Source of the DNA: Alkalihalobacillus trypoxylicola
Lineage (GTDB): Bacteria > Bacillota > Bacilli > Bacillales > Bacillaceae_D
Direction of reading: 5' to 3'
NCBI RefSeq assembly: GCF_001590785.1
Contig: NZ_LTAO01000003.1
Span: forward strand, 20,472-84,471
DNA length: 64,000 bases
Positions 17,613-27,570 of the stretch are shown piece by piece (the first letter of the stretch is position 1; each line of letters starts with the position of its first letter). The notes under the pieces were generated by a model. The model was not told where the DNA came from and did not search any database. It saw only the letters and a program-made list of their open reading frames with translations. The position numbers and the translations under genes are program-made.

Positions 17613-19067
17613 ATGATTACTTTCTTAATCGCCATTGCTTTATTAATTATAGGTTATTTTACTTATGGAGCCTTTGTTGAAAAAGTATTTCAACCTAAGG
17701 AAGAACGAATAACACCCGCTTATTCCAAGGGTGATGGTGTCGATTATTTACCTATGCATAAAAATAGAAATCTACTCATTCAGCTTATAAGTATTGCTGG
17801 TGTTGGGCCCATTTTCGGACCAATCATGGGCGCACTATATGGCCCAGTCGCTTTCCTCTGGATTGTATTTGGTGCGATCTTTGCTGGAGCCGTACATGAT
17901 TATTTAACCGGTATGATATCAATTAGAAATGGAGGAGCTCATTTACCTGAGTTAGCTGGTCGCTTTTTAGGAAAAGCGATGAAACACATTGTAAATGCTT
18001 TTTCCATTTTGTTATTATTACTTGTCGGTACAGTGTTTGTTGCCTCTCCTGCAGATTTATTATTTGATTTAACCAATGGAGTCGTTCCAGTAATCATTTT
18101 TGTCGTATTAATATTTATTTATTTTTTACTGGCTACAATACTACCGATTAATAAAATTATAGGAAGTGTTTATCCTTATCTAGGAGCTATTCTACTAGTA
18201 AGTACGATTGGCGTTGGAGGAGCTTTAGTCCTTCAGGGTGCTCCTATTCCTGAAATGTCATTTGAAAATACTCATCCTGCAGGAGCAGCTATTTTTCCAT
18301 TACTATTTCTAACGATATCTTGTGGTGCTTTATCAGGATTTCACGCTACACAATCACCAATTATTTCTCGAACCACCCAAAAAGAAAGTCAAGGACGCCG
18401 TATTTTCTATGGTGCGATGATCGCTGAAGGAATTATTGCGATGATATGGGCGGCGGCGGCTATGAGCTTGTTTGATGGCCCGATTACTTTAAGTGAATTA
18501 ATCGATACGATTGGAACTGGTGGGATTGTGAATGAAATTAGTACCGTATTATTAGGGTCTGTTTTTGGTACGATTGCTGTGATTGGAGTTATTCTATTAC
18601 CTATCACTTCTGGTGACACAGCTTTCAGAAGCGCGCGAATGATTATAGCTGATTACATTAAGGTACCACAAAAGAAAATTATAAATCGTATGCTTATTGC
18701 CACTCCTTTATTTGTTACTTCGATTATTTTAACAACCGTTGATTTTTCAATGCTTTGGCAATACTTTAATTGGGCCAATCAATCGACCGCTGTTATTGCA
18801 TTATGGGTCGGAGCGATGTTTTTATTCATTAATAAACGAAACTACTGGATTGCAATAGTACCTGCTTGGTTTATGTCGATGACCGTCGCTACTTATATTG
18901 CCAATGCTTCTATCGGTTTTGGATTGCCAATGAGTGTATCGTTAGTCTTTGGAGCCATCTTTACTATTGTCATAACCGTATTATTTTTCTTATTTGCCAA
19001 CAAGAATCGTAAAAATAAAATCCCTACTGAGGATGATGTCTCCAATTGGGATTCTAATGTAGCCTAA
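17613..19067 (+). CDS. cstA: CstA-family transporter (probable pyruvate or peptide importer)
   Basis: A 484-residue polytopic membrane protein of the CstA/BtsT family, in the short form common in Firmicutes. Signature stretches are GVGPIFGPIMGALYGP near residue 65, the HDYLTGMISIRNGG loop, SGFHATQSPIISRTT near residue 245 and SGDTAFRSARMIIADY near residue 335. Family members bring in pyruvate under carbon starvation or, in some cases, peptides. AGGAGG lies seven bases before the start. Placement behind lytS-lytT, with phased repeats and a cre-like site in between, suggests induction by LytT and repression by CcpA. Confidence 0.94.
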   Translation: MITFLIAIALLIIGYFTYGAFVEKVFQPKEERITPAYSKGDGVDYLPMHKNRNLLIQLISIAGVGPIFGPIMGALYGPVAFLWIVFGAIFAGAVHDYLTGMISIRNGGAHLPELAGRFLGKAMKHIVNAFSILLLLLVGTVFVASPADLLFDLTNGVVPVIIFVVLIFIYFLLATILPINKIIGSVYPYLGAILLVSTIGVGGALVLQGAPIPEMSFENTHPAGAAIFPLLFLTISCGALSGFHATQSPIISRTTQKESQGRRIFYGAMIAEGIIAMIWAAAAMSLFDGPITLSELIDTIGTGGIVNEISTVLLGSVFGTIAVIGVILLPITSGDTAFRSARMIIADYIKVPQKKIINRMLIATPLFVTSIILTTVDFSMLWQYFNWANQSTAVIALWVGAMFLFINKRNYWIAIVPAWFMSMTVATYIANASIGFGLPMSVSLVFGAIFTIVITVLFFLFANKNRKNKIPTEDDVSNWDSNVA

Positions 19068-19165
19068 CATCAGCTCAATAAACGAGGATTGAGCAAAAAA
19101 TGGTTTTTATATAGCTCATGTAGCGAAACTTGAAATGCTATGTAATGAAGTTATACACAAAGTAC

Positions 19166-19386
19166 GAAAAGGACCTTCCTTCTTATCAAAAGCAGGAGGG
19201 TCCTTTTGGATTTGTAGATTCTTTATAAAAGACGAAATCTAGCGGTTAATGAAGTGGCAAAGCTAAACTCTACTTTTTTTAAAAAGGTAGTTCAACACCG
19301 TGGAGTATCTTGGGGGAGCAGCCAACTGGTCACCTAACATTTGTGGAGTTCTTCATTCATGCGAGTTGTCCTAGACTGTTTTTGCC
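19166..19386 (-). repeat. Family B intergenic repeat with terminal hairpin
   Basis: Reverse-orientation copy of the element also at 50.3 and 62.0 kb. Shared blocks read on the minus strand are CTCCCCCAAGATACTCCACG, a run of T and A around position 19290, GCCACTTCA, then AGAATCTACAAAT and the closing hairpin. Confidence 0.65.
19167..19210 (+). terminator. Terminator of cstA, hairpin of a family B repeat
   Basis: AAAAGGACCTTCCT (19167-19180) pairs with AGGAGGGTCCTTTT (19194-19207) with one G-U pair. It is also the terminal hairpin of the family B repeat that follows. Confidence 0.75.
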
Positions 19387-19429
19387 ATAAAAAAACCTCC
19401 TTCCTAATCGTTTTATCTTTTAGATACTC

Positions 19430-20263
19430 TTACTTTAAGCCTTCATGAGTGTGAATTTTATGCTGATCATAGTCCAGCTTATAAACACATGAGTAGATAG
19501 TATTTAAAACATATTCAAAGGAAATTTGGGAGGCAAAGGTTCCGATTTTAGCGAATTTATCTTCTATATTGGGAACAGAGATTGTAAATGAACTAACTTC
19601 ACTTAATAAGCTACTGCTAGAAGCCGTTATCGTTATAATAGGAATTTTTTTACCTGCCAAATATTCAGCTGCTTTAATAAATTCCTTTTTGTTCGCATGA
19701 TAAGTTAAGAAAATGGCACAATCTTTTGTTGTAAGGTTTACAGTATGATGGGACCATTCAGATAATTCAGTGGCTATGACGACATACTGATTAATTTTTA
19801 GCATTTTATTTTGAAAGCTTTTAGCTCTTATTTGAGAATCGCCCCATGCATAAATAAAAATTCTTTCAGCGTTTTTTAATAAATGAGCACACTTTTCTAA
19901 TAGATCATTTTCCATATAGGCACAAGTTTTCTCAATCGTATAGCTCATTAAAGTAGACATCTCATTAGCAATTTGAATGGGTGATTCATTTTGACTAAAA
20001 GGGTAATTAGGATTTATTTTTCCTTGAGGCTTTTTTTCTTCATTTAATTCTTGAGCTAAAACAATCGAAAATTCCTTGAATCCCATAAAACCAAGCTTCT
20101 GTGTCAATCTAACAATAGCAGAGTGTGAAGTATATGTTTGTTTAGCAAGCTCCTGTATGGTCAGGTAAAGCATTTGTTCTTTTTGTGAGAGAATAAAATC
20201 TGCAATACTTACCTCGTTTGGAGTAAACTGCTTCTTTTCTTTTAACTGGTCTAATACTTTCAT
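19430..20263 (-). CDS. MurR/RpiR-family transcriptional regulator
   Basis: A 277-residue regulator. The N-terminal RpiR helix-turn-helix domain covers about residues 1-77 (MLYLTIQELAKQTYTSHSAI, IVRLTQKLGFMGFKEFSI). The SIS sugar-phosphate binding domain covers about residues 110-250 (RIFIYAWGDSQIRAKSFQNK and IPIITITASSSSLLSEVS). Such proteins sense phosphosugars and control their catabolism. The nearest candidates are the Gfo/Idh/MocA pair at 21.1-23.1 kb, but three repeat copies lie between. No phosphosugar enzyme is adjacent, so the target is open. Its start is supported by AGGG upstream. Confidence 0.88.
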   Translation of the reverse strand: MKVLDQLKEKKQFTPNEVSIADFILSQKEQMLYLTIQELAKQTYTSHSAIVRLTQKLGFMGFKEFSIVLAQELNEEKKPQGKINPNYPFSQNESPIQIANEMSTLMSYTIEKTCAYMENDLLEKCAHLLKNAERIFIYAWGDSQIRAKSFQNKMLKINQYVVIATELSEWSHHTVNLTTKDCAIFLTYHANKKEFIKAAEYLAGKKIPIITITASSSSLLSEVSSFTISVPNIEDKFAKIGTFASQISFEYVLNTIYSCVYKLDYDQHKIHTHEGLK

Positions 20264-20476
20264 CTAACACAGCCCTCCATTTCTAATTCACTGAAAAAAA
20301 TGTTTAAGAATGACCGTTTATTTTCCTACATCATTAAAAAATTATACCATAATAGCCCTAATCTCCAATTTAGAAGAACATTTCTACTATACTTGAGTCA
20401 ATTACATAATTGCTTTATAAAGGTAACGAAGCCGACCATTTATTAAAAGATATCTTGAATCTTTGTGAAATCACTT

Positions 20477-20653
20477 ATTGATTGTAACGGTAGGTAGTGA
20501 CTCCCAAAGGAAAAGCGCGGTCTGAAGATCCACTCTGACGAAGCTCTGCCTAGTCAGAGTTAGCTGAAGACAAGCCCTTGGGAAAGCATCTACCTAAAGT
20601 GGAAATCAAAATCTAATCGAGCGGTTTTCATTATAAGATATGAATGATGAAAA
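20477..20653 (+). repeat. Family A repeat, first of three in a row
   Basis: Full-length copy with TAGGTAG, CCCAAAGG, inner hairpin ACTCTGAC/GTCAGAGT, CCCTTGGG and CTACCTA in order, and the tail GGTTTTCATTATAAGATATG. Confidence 0.92.
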
Positions 20654-20700
20654 GGGTTAGTAAATTAAAAAATTTATTGAATGGTTTGTTAATTCACTTG

Positions 20701-20853
20701 TTGATTGAAACGGTAGGTAGTGACTCCCAAAGGATGAGCGCAGTCTGAAGATCCACTCTGACGAAGCTCAGCGTAGTCAGAGTTAGCTGAGGACAAGCCC
20801 TAAAGTGGAAATCAAAATCTAATCGAGTGGTTTTCATTATAAGATATGAATGA
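20701..20853 (+). repeat. Family A repeat, second of three, with internal deletion
   Basis: Same order of blocks as the first copy, but 17 bases (TGGGAAAGCATCTACCT in the intact copies) are missing after CAAGCCCT, so the right arm of the outer stem is lost. The gap lies between two CCT trinucleotides. Confidence 0.92.
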
Positions 20854-20894
20854 GTAAATTAAAAAATTTATTGAATGGTTTGTTAATTCACTTG

Positions 20895-21066
20895 TTGATT
20901 GAAACGGTAGGTAGTGACTCCCAAAGGAAAAGCGCAGTCTGAAGATCCACTCTGATGAAGCTCTGCGTAGTCAGAGTTAGCTGAAGACAAGCCTTGGGAA
21001 AGCATCTACCTAAAGTGGAAATCAAAATCTAATCGAGCAGTTTTCAATAAAAGATAGCAATTATGA
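20895..21066 (+). repeat. Family A repeat, third of three
   Basis: Intact arms. The 40 bases in front of it repeat those in front of the second copy (20659 and 20853, period 194 bp), so these two came from a tandem duplication. Confidence 0.92.
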
Positions 21067-21114
21067 AATTAATTCACTTAATAAAACATATCAAAAAATA
21101 AAGGAGATTTCATC

Positions 21115-22134
21115 ATGCTTACAATTGGATATATCGGCAATGGTAAAAGTACAAATCGTTATCATCTTCCCTTCTCATTAAATAGAGATCATATCTTTGT
21201 TAAAACTATATATGCTCGTGACTTAACCAAAAAAGTTTGGACACAAATACCAGGAGTCAACTACACCAATAATTTAGATGATGTTATGAAAGATCCGACT
21301 ATTCAAGCCATTGTCGTTTGTACAAACGTTGAATCACATTATCAATTTGCGAAAATGGCTCTAGATCATGGAAAGCACGTTTTAGTAGAAAAGCCTTTCA
21401 TGCTAACAAAAGATGAGGCTGTTAAAATCTTCAATTATGCCAAGGAAAAGAATTTAGTCATTCAATGCTATCAAAATCGAAGATATGATTCAGACTATCT
21501 CACGACCAAAAAGTTGATCGATTCAGGGATATTAGGTGAAATACTAGAGGTTGAGATGAATTATGATTATTATCGACCCGAAACCCCACGAAGGATTCAA
21601 GCCTTTTCTAAGTTTAATAGTTTTTTATACGGTCACGGAGTTCATACAATTGATCAAGTGATTTCCTATTTTGGTCAACCTAACACTATTCATTATGATG
21701 TGCGACAGTTATTAGGTCCTGGAAGAATGAATGATTATTTTGACTTAGATTTCCATTTCTCCTCTTTTAAAGTTTCTGTCCGGTCGAGCTTTTTTAGAAT
21801 AAAGTCAAGGCCACGATTTATCGTTTACGGAACAAATGGGATGTTCATTAAAGAAACCGAGGACAGACAAGAAGAGCATTTAAAGTTATTTTATATGCCT
21901 AAAGGAAATGATGACTTTGGTATCGATCTCCCTCAACATTACGGAACGTTAACCTATCAAGATTCTGAAGGATGCTTTCATGAGGAGAAAGTCCAAACAG
22001 AAAAAGGAGATTATGCTCGAATTTATGATGATTTCTATCAATCGATTTTTCATGGTAAGGAAAAGTCAATAAAAGACGAGGAAACGATTCACACTATGGA
22101 AATACTAGAAGCTGGTATTAAGGGGTGTCTGTGA
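21115..22134 (+). CDS. Gfo/Idh/MocA-family oxidoreductase (YhhX-like)
   Basis: A 339-residue protein. The nucleotide loop is IGYIGNGKSTNRYHLP, the catalytic lysine is in VLVEKPFMLT (near residue 97) and the substrate-domain histidine is in YGHGVHTIDQVI (near residue 180). The NGKSTNRYHLP stretch and the short length point to the YhhX-like subgroup of uncharacterised sugar oxidoreductases. AAAGGAG precedes the start. The next gene starts on its stop codon (TGATG), so both are made from one message and may act on the same substrate. Confidence 0.9.
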   Translation: MLTIGYIGNGKSTNRYHLPFSLNRDHIFVKTIYARDLTKKVWTQIPGVNYTNNLDDVMKDPTIQAIVVCTNVESHYQFAKMALDHGKHVLVEKPFMLTKDEAVKIFNYAKEKNLVIQCYQNRRYDSDYLTTKKLIDSGILGEILEVEMNYDYYRPETPRRIQAFSKFNSFLYGHGVHTIDQVISYFGQPNTIHYDVRQLLGPGRMNDYFDLDFHFSSFKVSVRSSFFRIKSRPRFIVYGTNGMFIKETEDRQEEHLKLFYMPKGNDDFGIDLPQHYGTLTYQDSEGCFHEEKVQTEKGDYARIYDDFYQSIFHGKEKSIKDEETIHTMEILEAGIKGCL

Positions 22135-23090
22135 TGAATCTAGGGATAGCTGGTTCAGGTATGATTGTACAAGATGTATTAAAATTAGTTGAAGATATTC
22201 CTGATATAAAAGTAAAAGGTCTCTTTGCTCGTTCAATAGAAAAGGTTCAAGCTCTTCAAAATAAACATCATATTCCAGATGCTTTTACAAATTATGAAGA
22301 AATGCTATCTAGTCAAAAAATTGATACGGTATATATTGGTCTACCCAATCACCTTCATTATCAATATGCTAAATTAGCTCTTTTAAATGGAAAGCATGTC
22401 ATTTGTGAAAAGCCTTTTACTTCCTCCCTTGAGGAATTCAGAGAGCTAGTTAGGATTTCTAAAGAGCGTCATCTCATGCTATTTGAAGCCATTTCTAATC
22501 AATATCAAGAAATGTATTTACAACTTAAAAATATCCTTCCTCAGCTAGGAAGAATCAAGCTTGTTGAATGTAACTATTCGCAGTTTTCCTCAAGGTATCA
22601 AGATTTTAAAGATGGTTATGTTCATCCGGTCTTTGACCCTCAAAAATCTGGTGGAGCATTAATGGATATTAATATTTATAACATACATTTTGTAGTCGGT
22701 CTTTTCGGGCTTCCTTCGGATGTTCAATACTTTCCAATTATAGAGAATCAAATCGACACTGCTGGTGTACTTGTTTTGGATTATGGAACATTTAAAAGTG
22801 TGTGTATCGGCTCAAAGGATAGCCACGCCACTTCCTTTCTTCAAATCCAAGGAGAAAATGCTAGTTTATATATTCCAAACTCTGCTAACGATATTCAAAC
22901 ATTAGAGTATAAAGAACCTAAAAAAGAAACGATTCATATGAAGGGAGATCGTTTAAAACATCGAATGTATGATGAATTTATTCAATTTACCTCTTTCCTA
23001 AAAACAGAGAATTATGATGAAGTAGAAAGAAGATTAATTCATAGTGAGAATGTATTAAAAGTTGTTGAGAAGGCTAAGGCTGAAGGTTAA
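22134..23090 (+). CDS. Gfo/Idh/MocA-family oxidoreductase, second gene of pair
   Basis: A 318-residue protein with the nucleotide loop GIAGSGMIVQDVL and the EKP motif in VICEKPFTSS. GGALMDINIYNIHFVVGLFG is the substrate-domain helix. I start at ATG 22134, which overlaps the upstream stop codon by one base and has AAGGGG in front. It may work with its partner as an oxidation/re-reduction pair, as some coupled Gfo/Idh/MocA genes do; this is inference. Confidence 0.88.
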   Translation: MNLGIAGSGMIVQDVLKLVEDIPDIKVKGLFARSIEKVQALQNKHHIPDAFTNYEEMLSSQKIDTVYIGLPNHLHYQYAKLALLNGKHVICEKPFTSSLEEFRELVRISKERHLMLFEAISNQYQEMYLQLKNILPQLGRIKLVECNYSQFSSRYQDFKDGYVHPVFDPQKSGGALMDINIYNIHFVVGLFGLPSDVQYFPIIENQIDTAGVLVLDYGTFKSVCIGSKDSHATSFLQIQGENASLYIPNSANDIQTLEYKEPKKETIHMKGDRLKHRMYDEFIQFTSFLKTENYDEVERRLIHSENVLKVVEKAKAEG

Positions 23091-23255
23091 AAAGATATTC
23101 TCCTCCTTTTCCTTAATGATTACTTGGTTATACTTAAAAATGATTCGTTTGCCTAAACCTAATTCGTCATTCATAATGAAAGAAGTACTGAATACATTAG
23201 GAAGAGCACTCATTATCATATTTATATCATCATTATAACAGGAGGGATGTTCAAG

Positions 23256-23501
23256 ATGCCTGACACTGTTAAAGAAGAATTTAAGTTATTACTTCAAGTC
23301 TTTCTTCCTTTTTTTATTATTTTATTGATTGCACTTATATTTCAAATGATCTTCGGAGAAGTTCCACCACTTATCCCATTCATTTTAATCGGCGTAGGTT
23401 TATCAGTACTTTCTTTCTCCATTTTCGGGAAAAAAATAGTCATATTTTCTTCTTTTTTTACGTTATCAAGTTTATGTAGCTTACTCATTTTCTTTCTATG
23501 A
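23256..23501 (+). CDS. Small membrane protein (81 aa)
   Basis: An 81-residue hydrophobic protein with three likely membrane spans separated by very short turns (FPP-type turn after IFQMIFGEV, then FGKKIVIF). AGGAGG at 23240-23245 is ten bases from ATG 23256 but only one base from the ATG at 23247, so the later start is preferred. No family recognised. It stands alone, 165 bases after the oxidoreductase pair, and a perfect hairpin follows. Confidence 0.6.
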   Translation: MPDTVKEEFKLLLQVFLPFFIILLIALIFQMIFGEVPPLIPFILIGVGLSVLSFSIFGKKIVIFSSFFTLSSLCSLLIFFL

Positions 23502-23564
23502 GTCTAATAATCATGGCAATGTATTAAAGGATTATGGAGAAATGTATAGTGGACTTCAGTAATC

Positions 23565-23591
23565 TTTAGAGGGGGAGATTCCCCCTCTAAA
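23565..23591. terminator. Perfect GC-rich hairpin between converging genes
   Basis: TTTAGAGGGGG (23565-23575) and CCCCCTCTAAA (23581-23591) around a five-base loop. There is no T run on either side, so terminator function is plausible but not proven. Confidence 0.5.
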
Positions 23592-23628
23592 ACACCAAGT
23601 TCAAGAGGCTTTTCCCGTCAAAAAATGA

Positions 23629-25317
23629 TTATTTAATTCTAAAGGCTTCAATTTTTGAATATAGTGATTGTGATAGTTTCTCTAAATGATTTCCTATTTG
23701 ATTCGTTTGTTTGGTTTCTCTTACCTGCTCTTCACTTATTGTCATAATTTCCTCTGCACTTGCCAGCGTTTCTTGTGAAATCGATGTTAATTGCTCTGTC
23801 GCATGTGCAAAATTCTCCAGCGTTTTCTTCACTTCAGACGTACTATTCTGAGTAGCACGAATACTTTGATGTACACGATTTGTTTCCACGATTAACTGTT
23901 GAATAACATTCATTGTACTATCCGTAATAGATAATTGTTCTTTTAATTCTCCAAAACGCGATTGAAACGATTGAACAGAGTATGAGGAGCTTTCTTTGAT
24001 ATTTGTAATGGTTTCATTCATTTTATTCGTAGCATGTCCTGATTGCTCAGCTAATCTTTTTACTTCTTGTGCGACAACAGCAAAACCTTTCCCATGCTCC
24101 CCCGCTCTTGCTGCTTCTATAGAAGCATTTAAGGCAAGAATTTTAGTTTGTTCAGCTAGATTGTTAACTAAATCAATTAATTGGGTAAGAGCATTAGAAT
24201 CTTCCGCTACACTCTTTATAATTTGTGAAAGATGTTTAAAATTATCATTAAATTGATGAATACCCGCACTGAGCTTTTGTAAATGTTGTTGGCCTTTTTC
24301 TCCTGATTCTGTCATACTTTCAGAGCTATGATGAGCCTTATCCATTTCGAACAAAACCGAATCCATTTGTTTGCTCACTTCTTTAAATGTAACCGTGTTT
24401 TTTTCAGAATCATCAGCTGTTTTTTCAGCACCGCTTTTGACCATTAAAATCGCTTCTAATAATTGCTCACTAGATATTAAAGCTTTACTTGATGAATTTT
24501 TCAGCTGTGCTCCTTCCTTTTCTAGCTCATAGATTGTTCCTTGTAATTCTTCAATCATCTTTTTCATTTGAGAAATCATTTCATTATAACTTTTAAACAA
24601 AGATTGCATTTCTGGAATTTTAGTTTTTACCGAGTCCACTCTAAAAAGCTTTCCTTCACGAGCATTTTTCATAGCACTTCTTAAAGTATGAACTGGCTTT
24701 GTAATCGATTGTACGAGGAAATACACAATCACGGCAGTAAGGATCATACTCAAAACAGTAATAATAATTGTCAATATAGCCATTTGATTTACCGTTTGTA
24801 AATAGGAATCCGTCGGTAGGATAATTCCGTATTGCCCATTAATTTCTTTCATATTTGTAATGACGATTGTGTAATCAATGCCATCTATATTCTTTTCAAA
24901 TACTCCTTGCTCATTAGTAGTGTCCTCATTCCATAATTCTTCATTGAAAGAAATTGAGTTTTCACTTACTTTAAACGGGATAAGCTGCTGATCTCTCAAG
25001 TAGAAAAACTCGGCAGCTAAGCCTTCTTCATGTAGTTTTTCCTTTTGTAGTCTGACATTTCCCTCAAGCTGCTGCATGAAATATTCTTCATCACTAACAT
25101 AAACAAATTTCAAGTTTTCAGCAATATATTGCATCATGTCAGCTTCTCTTTCTAAACGATTTTTAGTGAAATCGTAAGCCATCTCCTTCGTTTTCGTATA
25201 AGTCGTAAAGCCAATAATCGTCATTACAACAACGAACAATGAGATAAAAAGCAAAAATAGTCTAGTCCCCCATTTAATTTGAAAAATCCTTCTAAGTTTA
25301 GAATCTTTCACCTTCAC
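23629..25317 (-). CDS. Methyl-accepting chemotaxis protein
   Basis: A 562-residue transmembrane chemoreceptor. Membrane span 1 is at about residues 15-37, an extracellular sensing domain of about 140 residues follows, span 2 is at about 178-202, then a HAMP domain ([20 protein letters not shown]). The cytoplasmic signalling domain has the hairpin tip [20 protein letters not shown] and [18 protein letters not shown]. The small external domain has no motif I can tie to a ligand. No che genes are nearby. It is flanked by repeat-rich intergenic DNA upstream and probably forms its own transcript. Confidence 0.94.
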   Translation of the reverse strand: MKVKDSKLRRIFQIKWGTRLFLLFISLFVVVMTIIGFTTYTKTKEMAYDFTKNRLEREADMMQYIAENLKFVYVSDEEYFMQQLEGNVRLQKEKLHEEGLAAEFFYLRDQQLIPFKVSENSISFNEELWNEDTTNEQGVFEKNIDGIDYTIVITNMKEINGQYGIILPTDSYLQTVNQMAILTIIITVLSMILTAVIVYFLVQSITKPVHTLRSAMKNAREGKLFRVDSVKTKIPEMQSLFKSYNEMISQMKKMIEELQGTIYELEKEGAQLKNSSSKALISSEQLLEAILMVKSGAEKTADDSEKNTVTFKEVSKQMDSVLFEMDKAHHSSESMTESGEKGQQHLQKLSAGIHQFNDNFKHLSQIIKSVAEDSNALTQLIDLVNNLAEQTKILALNASIEAARAGEHGKGFAVVAQEVKRLAEQSGHATNKMNETITNIKESSSYSVQSFQSRFGELKEQLSITDSTMNVIQQLIVETNRVHQSIRATQNSTSEVKKTLENFAHATEQLTSISQETLASAEEIMTISEEQVRETKQTNQIGNHLEKLSQSLYSKIEAFRIK

Positions 25318-25476
25318 AACCCCCTAATAATACTTTAGACCCAAGACTATTCTATAATATGAATATGAAATAGATGTAAAGATTATTTAAATTTCTGTGG
25401 AGAATTGTAAAGGAGACGCAATATAACGCAATAGGATCCCTGATGAAAATGTATTGTATGCTTGTTAATTAACTTG

Positions 25477-25652
25477 TTGATTGTAATGGTAGGTAATGAC
25501 TCTCAAAGGATGAGCGCCGTTTGAAAATCCGCTCTGACGAAGCCTTGCGTAGTCGGAGTTAGCTGAAGACAAGCCCTTGGGAAAGCATCTACCTAATGTG
25601 AAAATCAAAAAACTAATCGCTCGGTTTTCATTATAAGATATGAATGATGATA
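25477..25652 (+). repeat. Family A repeat
   Basis: Full copy with slightly diverged left arm (TAGGTAATGACTCTCAAAGG) and intact inner hairpin region and tail. A 71-codon frame across it on the minus strand is an artefact. Confidence 0.9.
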
Positions 25653-25719
25653 TTGGGTTTAAGTGAATAAAATCGACCATTCATTTTAAAAAAGTATTGA
25701 ATATTTGCGAATTAACTCG

Positions 25720-25893
25720 TTGATTGTAATGGTAGGTAGTGACTCCCAAAGGATCAGCGCAGTGTGAAGATCCACTCTGACGAAGCTTTGCGTAGTCGGA
25801 GTTAGCTGAAGACAAGCCCTTGGGAAAGCATCTACCTAATGTGAAAATCAAAAAACTAATCGCTCGGTTTTCCTTATAAGGTAGAAGGATGAA
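25720..25893 (+). repeat. Family A repeat
   Basis: Second copy in the same orientation, 243 bases after the previous one, with similar preceding bases (ATTAACTCGTTGATTGTAAT), suggesting the true unit includes about 40 bases in front of the core. Confidence 0.9.
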
Positions 25894-25925
25894 ATTGAAT
25901 CATTTATAAACGATTTAGAAGAAAT

Positions 25926-26213
25926 TTAAGGACTGTTAAAGCTTAACGCCATCACATAAGGAACACTAGAAACTAGCATTAAGCTGATATTTAGCATTAG
26001 CATAGAAAAAACAGCTTGTTTAGAGCTAAAAAAACTAAAAAATAGTCCAATTAAAGCCAAGAAAAAAGGACTAAACACAAAAAAATTACCCACTTTAAAA
26101 CCAATAAAAAAATCTACATGATAAAAGCTATATAAATTGGGCAGCAAAAATAAAATAATAATGGATAATCCAGCAAATAACAGTGAGACGAAAGTAAATA
26201 ACTTATTATTCAT
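25926..26213 (-). CDS. Small membrane protein (95 aa), function unknown
   Basis: A 95-residue product with three predicted membrane spans: residues 5-24, about 38-58 and about 62-85. The start at 26213 (MNNKLFTF) has CGGAGGT eight bases upstream; an ATG six codons earlier does not. I do not recognise the family. It is divergent from the TIGR02206-type membrane protein gene but nothing else links them. Confidence 0.65.
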   Translation of the reverse strand: MNNKLFTFVSLLFAGLSIIILFLLPNLYSFYHVDFFIGFKVGNFFVFSPFFLALIGLFFSFFSSKQAVFSMLMLNISLMLVSSVPYVMALSFNSP

Positions 26214-26440
26214 GCTTACCTCCGAGTACAATATTGATATAATAGGGTTAATGATTTCAAAAAAATCCTTTTAGTTAGGTCTATTTAAAGGTACCATAAA
26301 AGATGCTTTATTTACCAATTTTACCCTTAGAATGACGGATGAAACTCCCTTTATTATACATATTCAATATCAGAGTTCTAAAACCTTATTAATTAGCTTC
26401 TATTTTCTAATGAAAAATTATGACTTTAAGGAGATGTACT

Positions 26441-27202
26441 ATGCCTTGGTGGTTCTCATATAAGCATAACGGTCCCGACTTTACTATGTTTGGAGCTGCA
26501 CATTTGTCCGTTCTTACTTTGTTAATAATCGCTTGTCTGTACTTCATTCTCGCTCGCGAAACGTTTAGAAACTCTCCTAAGCTCGATCGTAATATTCGAT
26601 ATACTTTAGCTGCATGTCTCATTTTCCTTGAGGCCTCTTACCATATATGGTATATAGTAAACGATGCTTGGTCTGTTCAATTCGCCTTGCCGTTACACCT
26701 TAGTAGCATCACCCTCATTACATGTATTTTTATGCTCATTACAGGTCATAAAAGGTTGATTGAAATTACCTTCTTTGCAGGTGTTAGTAGTGCTTTTTTA
26801 ACTCTCATTACACCCGATGTTGGGAACTTTGGTTACCCGCATTTTCGTTTTTTTCATTTTTTCCTTTCACATGCAATCGTCATTATTGCATCCATTTATA
26901 TGATTGCTGTTAAAAAGACGATGTTAACTTTTAGCTCGGTTATGACAGTGTGGTTATACACAAACCTCTATGCTGCTCTCATTTTCCTTGTAAATTTCAT
27001 AACGGATGGTAATTACTTATATTTGATGAGAAAACCAGCAGGTCCTTCACCATTCGATTGGTTTGGGCCATGGCCTTATTATATTTTAGTTTTACAACTT
27101 GTCTCTCTCATTCTTTTTGTCTTCATGTATGGACTGTATCAGCTTCTTTTTAGAAAAGGACATCATCATAATCGAAAAGGCAATAATTACATGCACGAAT
27201 GA
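26441..27202 (+). CDS. TIGR02206/YwaF-family integral membrane protein
   Basis: A 253-residue protein with about seven membrane spans. The N-terminus (FTMFGAAHLSVLTLL) and the motif LPLHLSSITLI with its His, plus DGNYLYLMRKPAGPSPFDWFGPWPYY split over the last loop, match the TIGR02206/YwaF family of unknown function. AAGGAGAT is seven bases before ATG 26441. Single gene ending in a strong terminator. Confidence 0.85.
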   Translation: MPWWFSYKHNGPDFTMFGAAHLSVLTLLIIACLYFILARETFRNSPKLDRNIRYTLAACLIFLEASYHIWYIVNDAWSVQFALPLHLSSITLITCIFMLITGHKRLIEITFFAGVSSAFLTLITPDVGNFGYPHFRFFHFFLSHAIVIIASIYMIAVKKTMLTFSSVMTVWLYTNLYAALIFLVNFITDGNYLYLMRKPAGPSPFDWFGPWPYYILVLQLVSLILFVFMYGLYQLLFRKGHHHNRKGNNYMHE

Positions 27203-27301
27203 GAAACCCAATAGTTATAAAGTACTCCAACTTTAACGCACGATAAACTCCCCTCATCATCCGATAGGTAACGTATTTTAGAGTAAGTATTCAAATGTAT
27301 C

Positions 27302-27342
27302 AGGATCTTCCTTCTAATAAAAAGAAGAAAGGTCCTTTTTTT
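27302..27342 (+). terminator. Terminator of the YwaF-like gene
   Basis: AGGATCTTCCTTCT pairs with AGAAGAAAGGTCCT (27323-27336) with one mismatch, followed by seven or eight T. The arms resemble the terminal hairpin of the family B repeats. Confidence 0.85.
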
Positions 27343-27502
27343 GTATATACACCCGTTATACACCATTTATCATACATTTAATTATAAAAAAAGGTTTTGT
27401 CCCTTCCTCACACTACTCTTAAACGAAATATGTAAATAGAATATTCGTCGTTGATTCTCCCGACTAAACTTAGTCTCTTTCTTAGTTTTCCATAAACAGG
27501 TA

Positions 27503-27531
27503 GCATGATTTGTTAACTGGAAGACAAAATA
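27503..27531 (+). promoter_or_regulatory. Candidate sigma-G promoter of splAB
   Basis: GCATG (27503-27507), 17 bases, CAAAATA (27525-27531). This fits the forespore sigma-G pattern (GHATR / CATNHTA) with one mismatch and lies 40 bases before the splA start. B. subtilis splAB is known to be sigma-G dependent. Confidence 0.5.
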
Positions 27532-27570
27532 ATAGTGAATAAAATTCTGATAAGAAAGGAAGGGGAAAAT

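Noticed and set aside
20477..21066. Three spaced repeats considered as a CRISPR array
   Set aside because: Units are about 150 bp, spacing DNA is itself repeated, and there are no cas genes.
25465..25680. 71-codon minus-strand frame
   Set aside because: Entirely a translated family A repeat; no ribosome binding site.
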